Source: Anaerosphaera multitolerans (GTDB lineage Bacteria; Bacillota; Clostridia; Tissierellales; Peptoniphilaceae). Taken from it: 64,000 nucleotides of DNA. Shown in pieces: positions 1 to 7,302 of the stretch. Each line of letters opens with the position of its first letter. Position 1 is the stretch's first letter. The stretch spans positions 124,001 to 188,000 of the forward strand of contig NZ_RLIH01000002.1 in NCBI RefSeq assembly GCF_004006535.1, written 5' to 3'. The translations under genes and the position numbers were made by a program. Under the pieces are notes generated by a model. The model worked only from the letters and a program-made list of their open reading frames with translations. It did no database searches and had not been told where the DNA came from.

Positions 1-139
1 ACCTTACACACTTTCTCCCGAAAATCCGAATTATTATGTGGATATTGAATATATTCTTTCCGCAATGGGTATTTTAGGTACAGTGAGACCTGATGAGGCT
101 ATTAGGATAATGAAGAAGTATTTAAAGAAAGTAGGTTGA
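1..139 (+). CDS. C-terminal end of an unidentified protein (5' truncated by window edge)
   Basis: An open frame enters from the left edge (first full codon at base 2) and stops with TGA at 137-139, giving the last 45 residues of a protein whose start lies outside the window. The tail is charged and ends in several lysines. It is too short to assign to a family. The stop lies only 3 bases before the racemase gene at 143, so the two are probably in one operon and may act in the same pathway. Opine-metallophore (CntKLM) operons pair a similar racemase with other genes, but nothing in this fragment proves that link. Confidence 0.6.
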   Translation, partial: PYTLSPENPNYYVDIEYILSAMGILGTVRPDEAIRIMKKYLKKVG

Positions 140-142
140 CAT

Positions 143-946
143 ATGAAAGAGAGAACATTTGACTTTGTAAAGGCCGATCCGGCTGGAAATATTACGGGCT
201 TTGTAGTTTGGCCGGTAGATCCCAATCAAAGAGCTGCCTATGCAAATGCGATTATGGAGCAAATAGATTCCAGTATTGAGCAAGTGGGTTTTATTAGTCC
301 AAGTTATGATGGACCGCCTTTGAGAATGGATATGATGGGTTCTGAATTTTGCGGTAATGCAACTAGAAGTTACGGCTTATATGCTGCAAGCTTTGAAGAC
401 TTTCAAGGCGAAGGTGAAATAGAGGTTTATGTAAGTGGAGTAAAGGGTCCTATAACTGTAAAGGTGGACAAGGAAAAATCCACTGCCTCTGTGGAAATAC
501 CAAAAGCTAAAGCTGTTTCAGAAATAGAGCTTGAAGGAACTGACTATAAAGTAATTGAACTTGAGGGGATAGTTCACACCATAATTGATAATAGAGAAGA
601 AGATGAAAAGTTTGTCAAAGCTGCTTTGGAAAAAATTCAGCAAAAATTTGAAGAAGAGGCCTATGGAGTTTTATTTTTAAATAAAGACACCTTTGAAATG
701 GTTCCCTATGTATATGTAAAGGGTTCAGATACTTTAATCAGAGAAGGCTCTTGCGGTTCGGGAACAGTTGCAACGGCAACTTACCTTACTTTAAATTCCA
801 AGGAAGAAACCTTTGAACAGGAAATTAAACAGCCGAAGGGAAGTATAGTAGCTACGGGAAGAAGAGATGAAGAGGGAGATTTTGTATTTTCCATTGGAGG
901 ATATGTAGAGCTATCCGACGTTGAAAAAGTAACAATAAAACTATAA
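143..946 (+). CDS. Diaminopimelate epimerase-fold amino acid racemase (DapF/CntK-like)
   Basis: A 267-residue cofactor-independent racemase/epimerase of the DapF fold, which inverts an amino acid alpha-carbon with a pair of cysteines. Both expected cysteines are visible: one in FCGNATRSYG near residue 70 and one in GSCGSGTVA near residue 210. The DapF motif GNGxRC is altered (GNATRS). The length is close to the histidine racemase CntK of staphylopine synthesis (about 270), and the altered motif argues against a housekeeping DapF. No other DapF or lysine gene is nearby. The ATG at 143 follows AAAGTAGG by 7 bases and the upstream stop by 3 bases. Substrate is unknown: diaminopimelate, histidine or another amino acid. 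Confidence 0.75.
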   Translation: MKERTFDFVKADPAGNITGFVVWPVDPNQRAAYANAIMEQIDSSIEQVGFISPSYDGPPLRMDMMGSEFCGNATRSYGLYAASFEDFQGEGEIEVYVSGVKGPITVKVDKEKSTASVEIPKAKAVSEIELEGTDYKVIELEGIVHTIIDNREEDEKFVKAALEKIQQKFEEEAYGVLFLNKDTFEMVPYVYVKGSDTLIREGSCGSGTVATATYLTLNSKEETFEQEIKQPKGSIVATGRRDEEGDFVFSIGGYVELSDVEKVTIKL

Positions 947-952
947 TAAAAT

Positions 953-1036
953 ATTTGGGGTGCTGTAAAGGCTGAGATGACAAAAAGTCAAACCCTTGAA
1001 CCTGTACAGATAATGCTGGCGTAGGAAAGAACTTTA
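953..1036 (+). promoter_or_regulatory. TPP riboswitch (thi box)
   Basis: The conserved thiamine-pyrophosphate aptamer blocks appear in order: GGGGTGC, GGCTGAGA, ACCCTTGAACCTG, then ATAATGCTGGCGTAGGAA. It lies between the racemase stop and thiW and is followed by two hairpins (1041-1069 and 1078-1103), the second ending in a T run. This is the usual arrangement for TPP-controlled transcription termination in Firmicutes, so thiW should be switched off when TPP is plentiful. Confidence 0.95.
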
Positions 1037-1077
1037 GTTAAAGCGGGTTGTGTTAAACATAATCCGCTTATTTTTAA

Positions 1078-1111
1078 ACCTGCTTAGTTAAATCTAAGTG
1101 GGTATTTTTTT
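1078..1111 (+). terminator. Riboswitch-controlled terminator of thiW
   Basis: Ten-base arms at 1078-1087 and 1094-1103 (one G-U pair) are followed by a T run to 1111. An upstream hairpin at 1041-1069 (arms AAGCGGGTT/AATCCGCTT) also has a short T tract and may belong to the switching structure. Both sit between the TPP aptamer and the thiW ribosome site. Confidence 0.8.
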
Positions 1112-1142
1112 ATTAAAAGTTTATAAAATAATGGAGGTTAAA

Positions 1143-1694
1143 ATGAGTAAAGATAATTTAAATTCAATGGGAAATAAAATTAAAAATCGTAGATTAACTG
1201 TGGCAAGTTTACTAATTGCTTTGGGATTTGTACTGTCTCCAATTTTAAGAGTACCCGGCATGGCTCCAATGCAACACTTTATAAACGTTATATGCTCAGT
1301 TCTTTTAGGGCCTTGGTATTCTCTGGTCTGTGCATTTTTAATCGCCCTACTTAGAATGATGTTACTGGGAGTAAATTTACTTGCCGTAACAGGAGGAATT
1401 TTCGGAGCGGTTCTTTCAGGAATTTTTTATAGGAGGACAGGAAAACTTATAGCAGCAACAATCGGAGAAATGATTGGAACTGGCATAATAGGGGCAATAG
1501 CCTCTTGGCCTGTTATGAAGTATATTTACGGAGCTCATGAAGTAGTATGGCTAACTTATTTGCCTTCTTTTATAATGGGAACGCTAATAGGCGGAGGGCT
1601 GGGATTGTTATTTCTAGTAGCATTAAAGAAGAGAAATTTACTTGAAGATATTCAAAGGAAACTGGGCACCTATAGTGAAAAAAATAATCTCTAA
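1143..1694 (+). CDS. thiW: ThiW, energy-coupling-factor S component for thiamine or a precursor
   Basis: A 183-residue hydrophobic protein with about five to six membrane segments, the substrate-binding subunit of an ECF-type vitamin importer. ThiW proteins are thought to take up thiamine or its thiazole moiety with the shared EcfAA'T module, which is not in this window. The TPP riboswitch directly upstream supports the assignment. ATG 1143 is chosen because GGAGG at 1133-1137 lies 5 bases before it; earlier in-frame starts overlap the terminator or the ribosome site. The soluble N-terminal stretch before the first membrane segment is about 20 residues. Confidence 0.88.
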   Translation: MSKDNLNSMGNKIKNRRLTVASLLIALGFVLSPILRVPGMAPMQHFINVICSVLLGPWYSLVCAFLIALLRMMLLGVNLLAVTGGIFGAVLSGIFYRRTGKLIAATIGEMIGTGIIGAIASWPVMKYIYGAHEVVWLTYLPSFIMGTLIGGGLGLLFLVALKKRNLLEDIQRKLGTYSEKNNL

Positions 1695-1710
1695 AGTTAT
1701 AGAGATTATA
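1675..1710 (-). terminator. Minus-strand terminator for the hydrolase gene
   Basis: Perfect 10-bp arms (1684-1693 and 1700-1709). Read on the minus strand they are followed by seven T residues, whereas the plus strand has no T run. It overlaps the last codons of thiW, so the convergent genes share this short space. Confidence 0.75.
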
Positions 1711-1722
1711 AAGGTGAAGAAT

Positions 1723-2535
1723 TTAAATTTTGGATTTTAATAGGAAATTAATAACTCTTTTATTAAAATCCCTTGCTTCTTCATAGGCACCATGACCGAG
1801 ATTATCATAGATAAAAAGTTCGTTATTATTAACTTTTTTAGCTATTTCAAAGGAAGAATTGCTTCCTAAAATTTTGTCCTGTCCTCCGCCTATAATTAAA
1901 GTGGGACAGCTTATCCTATGTAGTTCATTATGGGAATTGTGATTTAAACAGGAATTAGCTTGAACTAAAAATCTGTTGAAGTCTTTTGGCTTTTTAAATC
2001 TGCCTAAAAGGGGATAGAAAGGTCGTATTTTTCTAAGATAATTTTCCGAATAGGACTTTTCCGAAGTGTCAATTACTATATCCATATAGTTTTCTGCTTC
2101 TGCCATTTCCATCCAATTACTAACTACTTGTTTTACAGTTTCATTTTGTTTTGAAAGAGTAACAGCTAATATTAATATCTTAAGTAATTGAGGGTAGTCA
2201 ATAGCAAGGTATTGTGCAATCATTCCGCCTTGAGAAATTCCCATAATATTTGCCTTAGTAATATTTAAAATCTTCATGGCCTCAGCTTGGTCTTCTGCCA
2301 TATCTCTTGTAGTATAACCATCTTTTAAAGGAGACTTTCTGCTAAAAATATAAACTTTAAATCTTTTAGCATAGTTTCTATAAGTAAGGGCAAGGGGAAG
2401 AGCCATACCTTTAACAGTAATAAATCCGTCGCCTAAACCGGGAAGTATTATTAAAACTTCACTTCCCTTGCCGAAGGAAATATAATCCATATGTCCTTCT
2501 GAAAGTTTGAGACTACTATTCTTTGCATTTAACAA
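1723..2535 (-). CDS. Alpha/beta hydrolase
   Basis: A 270-residue alpha/beta-hydrolase. The nucleophile elbow GISQGG is near residue 100, the likely acid is the Asp in GGGQDK near residue 215, and the likely His is in LGHGAY near residue 248, so the triad appears complete. The oxyanion-side LPGLGDG motif is near the N terminus. No signal peptide, so it is probably cytoplasmic. The start is TTG at 2535, preceded by AAGGAG with 7-base spacing; the next internal ATG lacks a ribosome site. It follows an 80-residue reading frame by 15 bases and is likely cotranscribed with it. Substrate is unknown; lysophospholipase-like esterases and haloperoxidase-type hydrolases share this layout. Confidence 0.8.
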   Translation of the reverse strand: MLNAKNSSLKLSEGHMDYISFGKGSEVLIILPGLGDGFITVKGMALPLALTYRNYAKRFKVYIFSRKSPLKDGYTTRDMAEDQAEAMKILNITKANIMGISQGGMIAQYLAIDYPQLLKILILAVTLSKQNETVKQVVSNWMEMAEAENYMDIVIDTSEKSYSENYLRKIRPFYPLLGRFKKPKDFNRFLVQANSCLNHNSHNELHRISCPTLIIGGGQDKILGSNSSFEIAKKVNNNELFIYDNLGHGAYEEARDFNKRVINFLLKSKI

Positions 2536-2550
2536 TTTAATTCTCCTTAA

Positions 2551-2793
2551 CTATTTTTTAAAATTTTTAATTTCAGGAATATTTAATATTTTCTCAAGTA
2601 AATTCGTCTTTGTTTTAAAGTAATGATACTTGGTTTCGCCTTTTTTAGAATAAAAATAATTGTAATAATAATTGTATTCCCAATAATCGCTTGAATCTAT
2701 GGAAAATATATAATTATCATCAATGTTAATCTGGAGTTCGCCGATATTTTCAAGGTAAACTTCACTCATCCAAATAATTTTAGCTTTTGTCAT
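2551..2793 (-). CDS. Small hypothetical protein, tyrosine/asparagine-rich
   Basis: An 80-residue frame ending 15 bases before the hydrolase start. The middle is rich in Tyr, Asn and Ser and the C terminus in Lys. No membrane segment or known motif is seen. The ribosome site (AAGAG about 5 bases before the ATG) is weak. Position at the head of the hydrolase transcription unit and lack of overlap with another gene favour a real gene, but composition bias in AT-rich DNA could also produce such a frame. Confidence 0.45.
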   Translation of the reverse strand: MTKAKIIWMSEVYLENIGELQINIDDNYIFSIDSSDYWEYNYYYNYFYSKKGETKYHYFKTKTNLLEKILNIPEIKNFKK

Positions 2794-2950
2794 AATGCTC
2801 TTAAAGCTTTTAGGGGAATTTTTATCGGTAATTTTTATTGAATTACCATTTGTTTCGGATTAATGAATAGGTATTTAAATATTAATGTGTATTACTTTTT
2901 TCATATAATCTATTTGTTAGCCTTACTTAATTATACTTCATAGAAAATAT

Positions 2951-2978
2951 TTGTTAAATATATTAGTGGTTTTATGCT
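2951..2978 (+). promoter_or_regulatory. Putative promoter of the radical SAM gene
   Basis: TTGTTA at 2951-2956 and TATGCT at 2973-2978, spacing 16. It lies 39 bases before the chosen ATG. An unrelated 7-bp inverted repeat (GGTAATT/AATTACC) lies further upstream at 2827-2847. Confidence 0.5.
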
Positions 2979-3017
2979 ATCATAGTAGTGGGTAATTTTT
3001 ATAGAAAAGAGATAAAA

Positions 3018-3704
3018 ATGGAGAGATATTCAATAATTAAAGAAAAATTTCCTAGGGAAATAGTGCTTTTAAAGGCGAAACCCTGTAGTTGGGGGAAATG
3101 TACTTTTTGTGATTATATTTTAGATAACTCCACAGATGAAGAGGAGATAAATGCCTTAAATGATGAAGTCTTAAAAAGAGTTACAGGAATTTACAAACGA
3201 CTTGAGGTAATAGATTCAGCTTCTGTATTTGAACTTACTGAGCACACTATGGAAACTATTAGGGAAGTGGTAAGGGAAAAGGGAATTGAGGAATTGGTAT
3301 TTGAAGCTCATTACCTTTATAAAAACCGACTTGAGGAAATTAGAAATTATTTCAAAGTACCTGTATTTTTTAAAACGGGAATTGAAACCTTTGACAATGA
3401 CTTTAGAAATAAGGTTTTAAAAAAAGGTGCAGTTTTTAATGATTATAGTGATGTGGAGAAGTATTTTGATTCTCCCTGTATTATGGTGGGAATTAAGGGA
3501 CAGACCAGGGAAATGATTGACAGAGATATGGATATAGTGCAAAAGCACTTTAAAAGAGCCACTGTTAACATATTTATAAATAACGGTACTGAAATAAAAC
3601 GAGATGAAGAATTAGTTAAATGGTTTAGTGAAAAATATTATTATCTAAAGGATGACCCTCGAATTGAAATCCTTTTTGAAAATACGGATTTTGGCGTAGG
3701 TTAA
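3018..3704 (+). CDS. Small radical SAM protein (QueL-like queuine-lyase candidate)
   Basis: A 228-residue protein with a cysteine cluster C-x4-C-x2-C at residues 23, 28 and 31 (PCSWGKCTFC), typical of radical SAM iron-sulfur binding although the spacing differs from the classical C-x3-C-x2-C. The protein is shorter than most radical SAM enzymes. The queuosine-salvage enzyme QueL of Clostridioides is a short protein of this class and is one possible identity, but no queuosine transporter or nucleosidase is beside it. ATG 3018 is preferred over GTG 2988, which lies very close to the promoter -10. It is monocistronic, with its own promoter and terminator. Confidence 0.6.
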   Translation: MERYSIIKEKFPREIVLLKAKPCSWGKCTFCDYILDNSTDEEEINALNDEVLKRVTGIYKRLEVIDSASVFELTEHTMETIREVVREKGIEELVFEAHYLYKNRLEEIRNYFKVPVFFKTGIETFDNDFRNKVLKKGAVFNDYSDVEKYFDSPCIMVGIKGQTREMIDRDMDIVQKHFKRATVNIFINNGTEIKRDEELVKWFSEKYYYLKDDPRIEILFENTDFGVG

Positions 3705-3708
3705 ATTT

Positions 3709-3741
3709 AAGCTTGTCACTTTTAAAGTGGTAAGCTTTTTT
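3709..3741 (+). terminator. Rho-independent terminator after radical SAM gene
   Basis: Arms 3709-3721 and 3725-3737 (AAGCTT outer stem, G-U pairs inside) followed by a T run to 3741. Confidence 0.85.
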
Positions 3742-3754
3742 AATTAAATAACTA

Positions 3755-3808
3755 TTGACAAAATGGTCTACTAGCATTAGACTTTAATTAGGTCTACTAA
3801 TATTAGAC
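3755..3808 (+). promoter_or_regulatory. Promoter with two BlaI-type operator copies
   Basis: A -35 TTGACA (3755-3760), 17-base spacer and -10 TAGACT (3778-3783) precede the BlaI-type gene. Two 17-bp near-palindromes with GTCTA/TAGAC arms lie at 3766-3782 and 3792-3808, spaced 26 bp start to start. The first covers the spacer and -10 and the second the start of transcription. This is the expected geometry for autorepression by a BlaI/MecI-family dimer, although these arms differ from the classical TACA/TGTA boxes. Confidence 0.75.
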
Positions 3809-3826
3809 TAAAAGGGAGGTTTATAT

Positions 3827-4183
3827 ATGGATTATAAAATAGGCGAAATGGAAATGAGGTTTGCGGAACTTATTTGGGAAAATGAACCGGTGGGCTCGGG
3901 AGAATTAGTTAAGCTCTGTCAAAGTGAATTTAATTGGAAAAAATCTACTACCTACACTATGTTGAAAAGGTTAATTGAAAAGGGAATATTTAAAAATGAA
4001 AAAAGTGTGGTTTCCGCTTTAATCAGTAAAGAAGAATTTAAAGCTAATCAAAGTGAACAGTTTATAGAGGAAACTTTTGAAGGTTCACTTCCTAAGTTTC
4101 TTACTGCCTTTACATCTAAAAATAAATTAACGGAAAGAGAAATAGCGGAAATTCAAAAATTTATAGATGAAAGTAGGTCTTAA
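3827..4183 (+). CDS. BlaI/MecI/CopY-family transcriptional repressor
   Basis: A 118-residue winged-helix repressor. The recognition region KKSTTYTMLKRLIEKG (about residues 38-53) is the BlaI/MecI signature, and the C-terminal half is the dimerisation domain. In this family the repressor is inactivated after a membrane M56 metalloprotease senses a signal. The gene is followed directly by such a protease and preceded by two matching operators, so it probably represses its own operon. GGGAGG at 3814-3819 precedes the ATG by 7 bases. No beta-lactamase or other resistance gene is next to it. Confidence 0.9.
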   Translation: MDYKIGEMEMRFAELIWENEPVGSGELVKLCQSEFNWKKSTTYTMLKRLIEKGIFKNEKSVVSALISKEEFKANQSEQFIEETFEGSLPKFLTAFTSKNKLTEREIAEIQKFIDESRS

Positions 4184-4184
4184 T

Positions 4185-5741
4185 ATGAATTTGGAATACG
4201 CATTTTTAAAAGTACTAAGTATGAGTTTTACAGCTTCCTTTGTAATTTTAATTGTTTTATTGGGAAGATTGTTGCTTAAAAAATCGCCTAAAATATTTTC
4301 CTATATACTTTGGGCTCCCGTTTTATTTCAACTATTAGTGCCTGTTACATTTAGTAGTTTATTCAGTTTAATTCCAAGGGAAGTAAGCAATGTAGAAAGT
4401 AGGGTGGTAGTCTATGAAAAGCCTCCAATAGTAGCAGAGAAAACAGATGTTGTGGAGTCTGTAACTAGGCCTGCAAGTCTGCAAATTAAAGAAGAAAATT
4501 CCTTTAATCCAATGCAGTTGTTATTACTTGCGGGAAGTTTAATATGGATTATAGTTTTATTTGGAATGATTTTGAAAATGCTATATTCTCTATGGAAATT
4601 AAAGAGAAGATTAGCAGGTTCCATTGGGATAGGGAATAATATTTATATTTCCGATGAAATAGAAAGTCCCTTTGTATTGGGACTTTTTAAACCTAAAGTT
4701 TACATTCCTTCCACAGTGGAAAGTGGAGATTATATAATACTTCATGAGCAGGTACACATAGAAAGAGGAGATAATATTATAAAATTTCTAGGGTATATTG
4801 CACTTTGTGTTCACTGGTTTAATCCTTTTGTGTGGCTGTCCTTCATCCTTTCTACAAAGGATATGGAAATGTCTTGTGATGAAGCGGTTCTAAGAAAATC
4901 AAAAGGGGATATAAGAGCAGATTATTCACAGTCTCTTTTAAATATTTCTCTAGGCAGAAGGTTTAAAGCTGTTAATGCAATTCATTTCAGTGGAAATGAT
5001 GTTAAAGGCAGGGTGAGGAATATTATGAATTATCGTAGTAATAAAGTTTGGAAGTCTGTTTTATCTCTAATACTTACTCTGGTAATTTTAGTGGGTTGTA
5101 CTACGGCACCGCCAAAAGAAGAAAAAGAGTTGCCTTTTAAAAATGTAACCCTTTCGGATATTACTGATAAAATGATAGATGACCCAAGTACAAAATGGGT
5201 GGATACGCATTTAATCTATGGTGATGAGGATAAAGTTCTTTTAAAAGGAGGATTTGGAGTGTTGGCCTATTCTCTTAAAGAATCTAAAGTAATGGATAGA
5301 GTTCCTCGTAGAACATTGGATAACATGTATTATTTAGGACAGATGGGGCAAAAATTAAGAGAAGAGAATCCTGATTATTTGGTTCTTGCTTCTAAATACG
5401 GAAATAAACTATATATTCCCGTATTTGAAGACGAGGTATTTAATCTTAAAGAAGGTAAGGCATATATCTACGATATTGCCAAGGGAACTTTTGAAGAGGG
5501 AAAGTTTGTCAAAAAAGATTTATTTAATGATTTAGTTGAATTTACATGGGAGGAAAAGAGACTTTATACAAAGGAAAAATCTCCCGATGATTTATGGGAA
5601 AATTCAAAGTCTGTGCAGTTAAAAGACAATGTGATATATTCTTTTATTCCCAAAGATTCACCTCCAAGGGAACTGGAAGTTAGAGTTAGAAATAATAAAA
5701 GCGGCGAGGAGAAAATCTACAAACCCTTTATAATAAATTAA
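4185..5741 (+). CDS. M56-family (BlaR1/MecR1-type) sensor metalloprotease without a penicillin-binding domain
   Basis: A membrane zinc metalloprotease of the BlaR1 type, about 518 residues. Several membrane segments occupy the N-terminal 140 residues. The zinc site HEQVH is at residues 187-191 and a further conserved acidic motif SCDEAVL follows about 40 residues later. A last membrane segment near residue 290-305 ends in a cysteine (VILVGC). The C-terminal 210 residues are an extracellular domain that shows no SxxK or KTG penicillin-binding motif, so its signal is unlikely to be a beta-lactam sensed in the BlaR1 manner. ATG 4185, one base after the blaI stop, follows AAAGTAGGT; an upstream ATG at 4167 overlaps blaI and lacks a ribosome site. 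It is the only visible partner of the repressor. Confidence 0.85.
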   Translation: MNLEYAFLKVLSMSFTASFVILIVLLGRLLLKKSPKIFSYILWAPVLFQLLVPVTFSSLFSLIPREVSNVESRVVVYEKPPIVAEKTDVVESVTRPASLQIKEENSFNPMQLLLLAGSLIWIIVLFGMILKMLYSLWKLKRRLAGSIGIGNNIYISDEIESPFVLGLFKPKVYIPSTVESGDYIILHEQVHIERGDNIIKFLGYIALCVHWFNPFVWLSFILSTKDMEMSCDEAVLRKSKGDIRADYSQSLLNISLGRRFKAVNAIHFSGNDVKGRVRNIMNYRSNKVWKSVLSLILTLVILVGCTTAPPKEEKELPFKNVTLSDITDKMIDDPSTKWVDTHLIYGDEDKVLLKGGFGVLAYSLKESKVMDRVPRRTLDNMYYLGQMGQKLREENPDYLVLASKYGNKLYIPVFEDEVFNLKEGKAYIYDIAKGTFEEGKFVKKDLFNDLVEFTWEEKRLYTKEKSPDDLWENSKSVQLKDNVIYSFIPKDSPPRELEVRVRNNKSGEEKIYKPFIIN

Positions 5742-5937
5742 GTGTCTGGTGAAACAAATAGGGCTAAGAAAGTACAATTTTCAGAAATTTAAATTTACAG
5801 TACCATACCAGCTTATATTATGATGATAGAGAAAAATAATATTTGAAAATAGAGACGGAATGTTTGTTTATAATTTTAAAAATCTGAGGTTATAATATGA
5901 TTGTCATTTGATACACTTAGCAAAATTGATATTAAAA
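5742..5937. other. Short intergenic region without recognised features
   Basis: About 200 bases between the M56 gene and the ogt terminator. No convincing open frame, terminator for the M56 operon or RNA motif was seen. Confidence 0.4.
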
Positions 5938-5960
5938 AAGCCCTGTCATAGACGGGGCTT
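5938..5960 (-). terminator. Minus-strand terminator of the ogt operon
   Basis: AAGCCC/GGGCTT arms overlapping the ogt stop codon; on the minus strand they run into at least six T residues. Confidence 0.85.
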
Positions 5961-6414
5961 AAATATTTTCCTTTTCCAAGTCAATTAAAGCTTGTTTTAC
6001 ACTAAGGCCTCCTGCAAATCCTGTTAACTTACCGTCACTTCCCACCACTCTGTGGCAGGGAACTACAATGGGTAAATTGTTTTTATGATTTGCAAGTCCT
6101 ACGGCTCTATAAGCTTTATCGTGACCTATTTCAATAGCTATGTCCCTATAGGTTTTTAATTCTCCATAGGGAATATTTAAAAGGGCCTTGTAGACTTTTT
6201 TCTCAAAGGCCGTCCCTCTGATTTCAAAGGGAAAGTCGAAGTGTTTTCGTCTTCCATCCATGTATTCAAGGATTTCCTCATAGGCACTTTTAATTAATTG
6301 TGTTTCAAGATAGTCACTGTCTTTTTCACAGTGGCCGAATTCTATTTTTACTATTTTTCCTTCCTCTTCATAAAAGGAAAGAGGGCATATTTTTGTTTCA
6401 TAGCTATATTTCAT
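5959..6414 (-). CDS. ogt: Methylated-DNA--protein-cysteine S-methyltransferase
   Basis: A 151-residue suicide DNA-repair protein that moves a methyl or alkyl group from O6-alkylguanine onto its own cysteine. The acceptor motif VPCHRVV (about residues 117-123) is intact, followed by the conserved GFAGGLSVKQALIDLE stretch; the helix-turn-helix region with PYGELKTYRDIA precedes it. Length is usual for the Ogt/YbaZ-type form without the Ada regulatory domain. It starts 11 bases after the flavodoxin-ferredoxin gene, so the two are likely cotranscribed. Confidence 0.95.
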   Translation of the reverse strand: MKYSYETKICPLSFYEEEGKIVKIEFGHCEKDSDYLETQLIKSAYEEILEYMDGRRKHFDFPFEIRGTAFEKKVYKALLNIPYGELKTYRDIAIEIGHDKAYRAVGLANHKNNLPIVVPCHRVVGSDGKLTGFAGGLSVKQALIDLEKENI

Positions 6415-6425
6415 AATATCTCCTA

Positions 6426-7241
6426 CTATACGAAGTACTCAGGCTCAGCTCTTCTCTCATACATATCTTCAAGTTCATGAGCATGGTATAAGTAACCTTC
6501 ATCGTCAAAGTACTTTGCCTTTGTTGGACATTTTTTAATACAAGCACAACACTTCATACAAATGCCGGGTACTTGTGAAACGTCGTCAAAGTCAATTGCA
6601 GCCATAGGGCAAAGTTCTGCACAAAGTTTACAGTCAATGCAAAGATCCATATCAGTCTTAGGTTTTACTTTTCTAATGTCTATTCCATTTCCGTTTCTAT
6701 CTCTAGGAGTGTAGTAAGGTCTGTAGGGTACTTCTCCTACCATTTCAGGTTTACTTAAATCTTCATTTTTAATTTTTGTTGCAACGGCATCGGCAAATTC
6801 TCTTACAATTTTAAGATCTTCCGCATCAGGTCTACCCTTTGCCAATATTTCAGAGAAGGAGTGTTCTCCTACAAAGGCACCGCCTGCAATTACGTTAATA
6901 CCACCTTGTTCCATTAAATCTCTAAATTCAACTAAACAGTCATCTACATTTCTATTTCCAAAAAGTGAAATGCTTACACCAAGGGCACCTTCGCCGTCAA
7001 TGGTCTTTAAGTAAGGTAATAATAAATTGGGAACTCTTCCCGCAATTGTAGGTACACCGCCAATTACTATGTCTCCCTTTCCAAATTTAGGCATCTTTTC
7101 TCTAAATTCTGGAGTTGTGAAATTATAATGGAAAAAGTTATCTATTCCAAGTTTTTTTCCAAGTTCTTTAGCAAATTCCTCCACTACTGTCTTTGTAGTG
7201 TCTGTGCCGGTAAAGTAAAATGTACAAATTCTATTGATCAT
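6426..7241 (-). CDS. EFR1-type flavodoxin-ferredoxin protein
   Basis: A 271-residue cytoplasmic electron carrier with two parts. Residues 1 to about 160 form a flavodoxin-like fold with a phosphate-loop-like TGTDTTKT near residue 11. Residues about 200-245 carry two 4Fe-4S motifs, CIDCKLCAELCP and CMKCCACIKKCP. This matches the EFR1 ferrodoxin family common in anaerobes. It probably moves electrons between an unidentified donor and acceptor. The ogt gene follows 11 bases downstream; no dedicated redox partner is adjacent. Confidence 0.9.
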   Translation of the reverse strand: MINRICTFYFTGTDTTKTVVEEFAKELGKKLGIDNFFHYNFTTPEFREKMPKFGKGDIVIGGVPTIAGRVPNLLLPYLKTIDGEGALGVSISLFGNRNVDDCLVEFRDLMEQGGINVIAGGAFVGEHSFSEILAKGRPDAEDLKIVREFADAVATKIKNEDLSKPEMVGEVPYRPYYTPRDRNGNGIDIRKVKPKTDMDLCIDCKLCAELCPMAAIDFDDVSQVPGICMKCCACIKKCPTKAKYFDDEGYLYHAHELEDMYERRAEPEYFV

Positions 7242-7302
7242 AAAATCCCCCCTTAATTTTATTATAGCAGAGCTATCTCATTTATTCCATTATACGAAAG
7301 CT

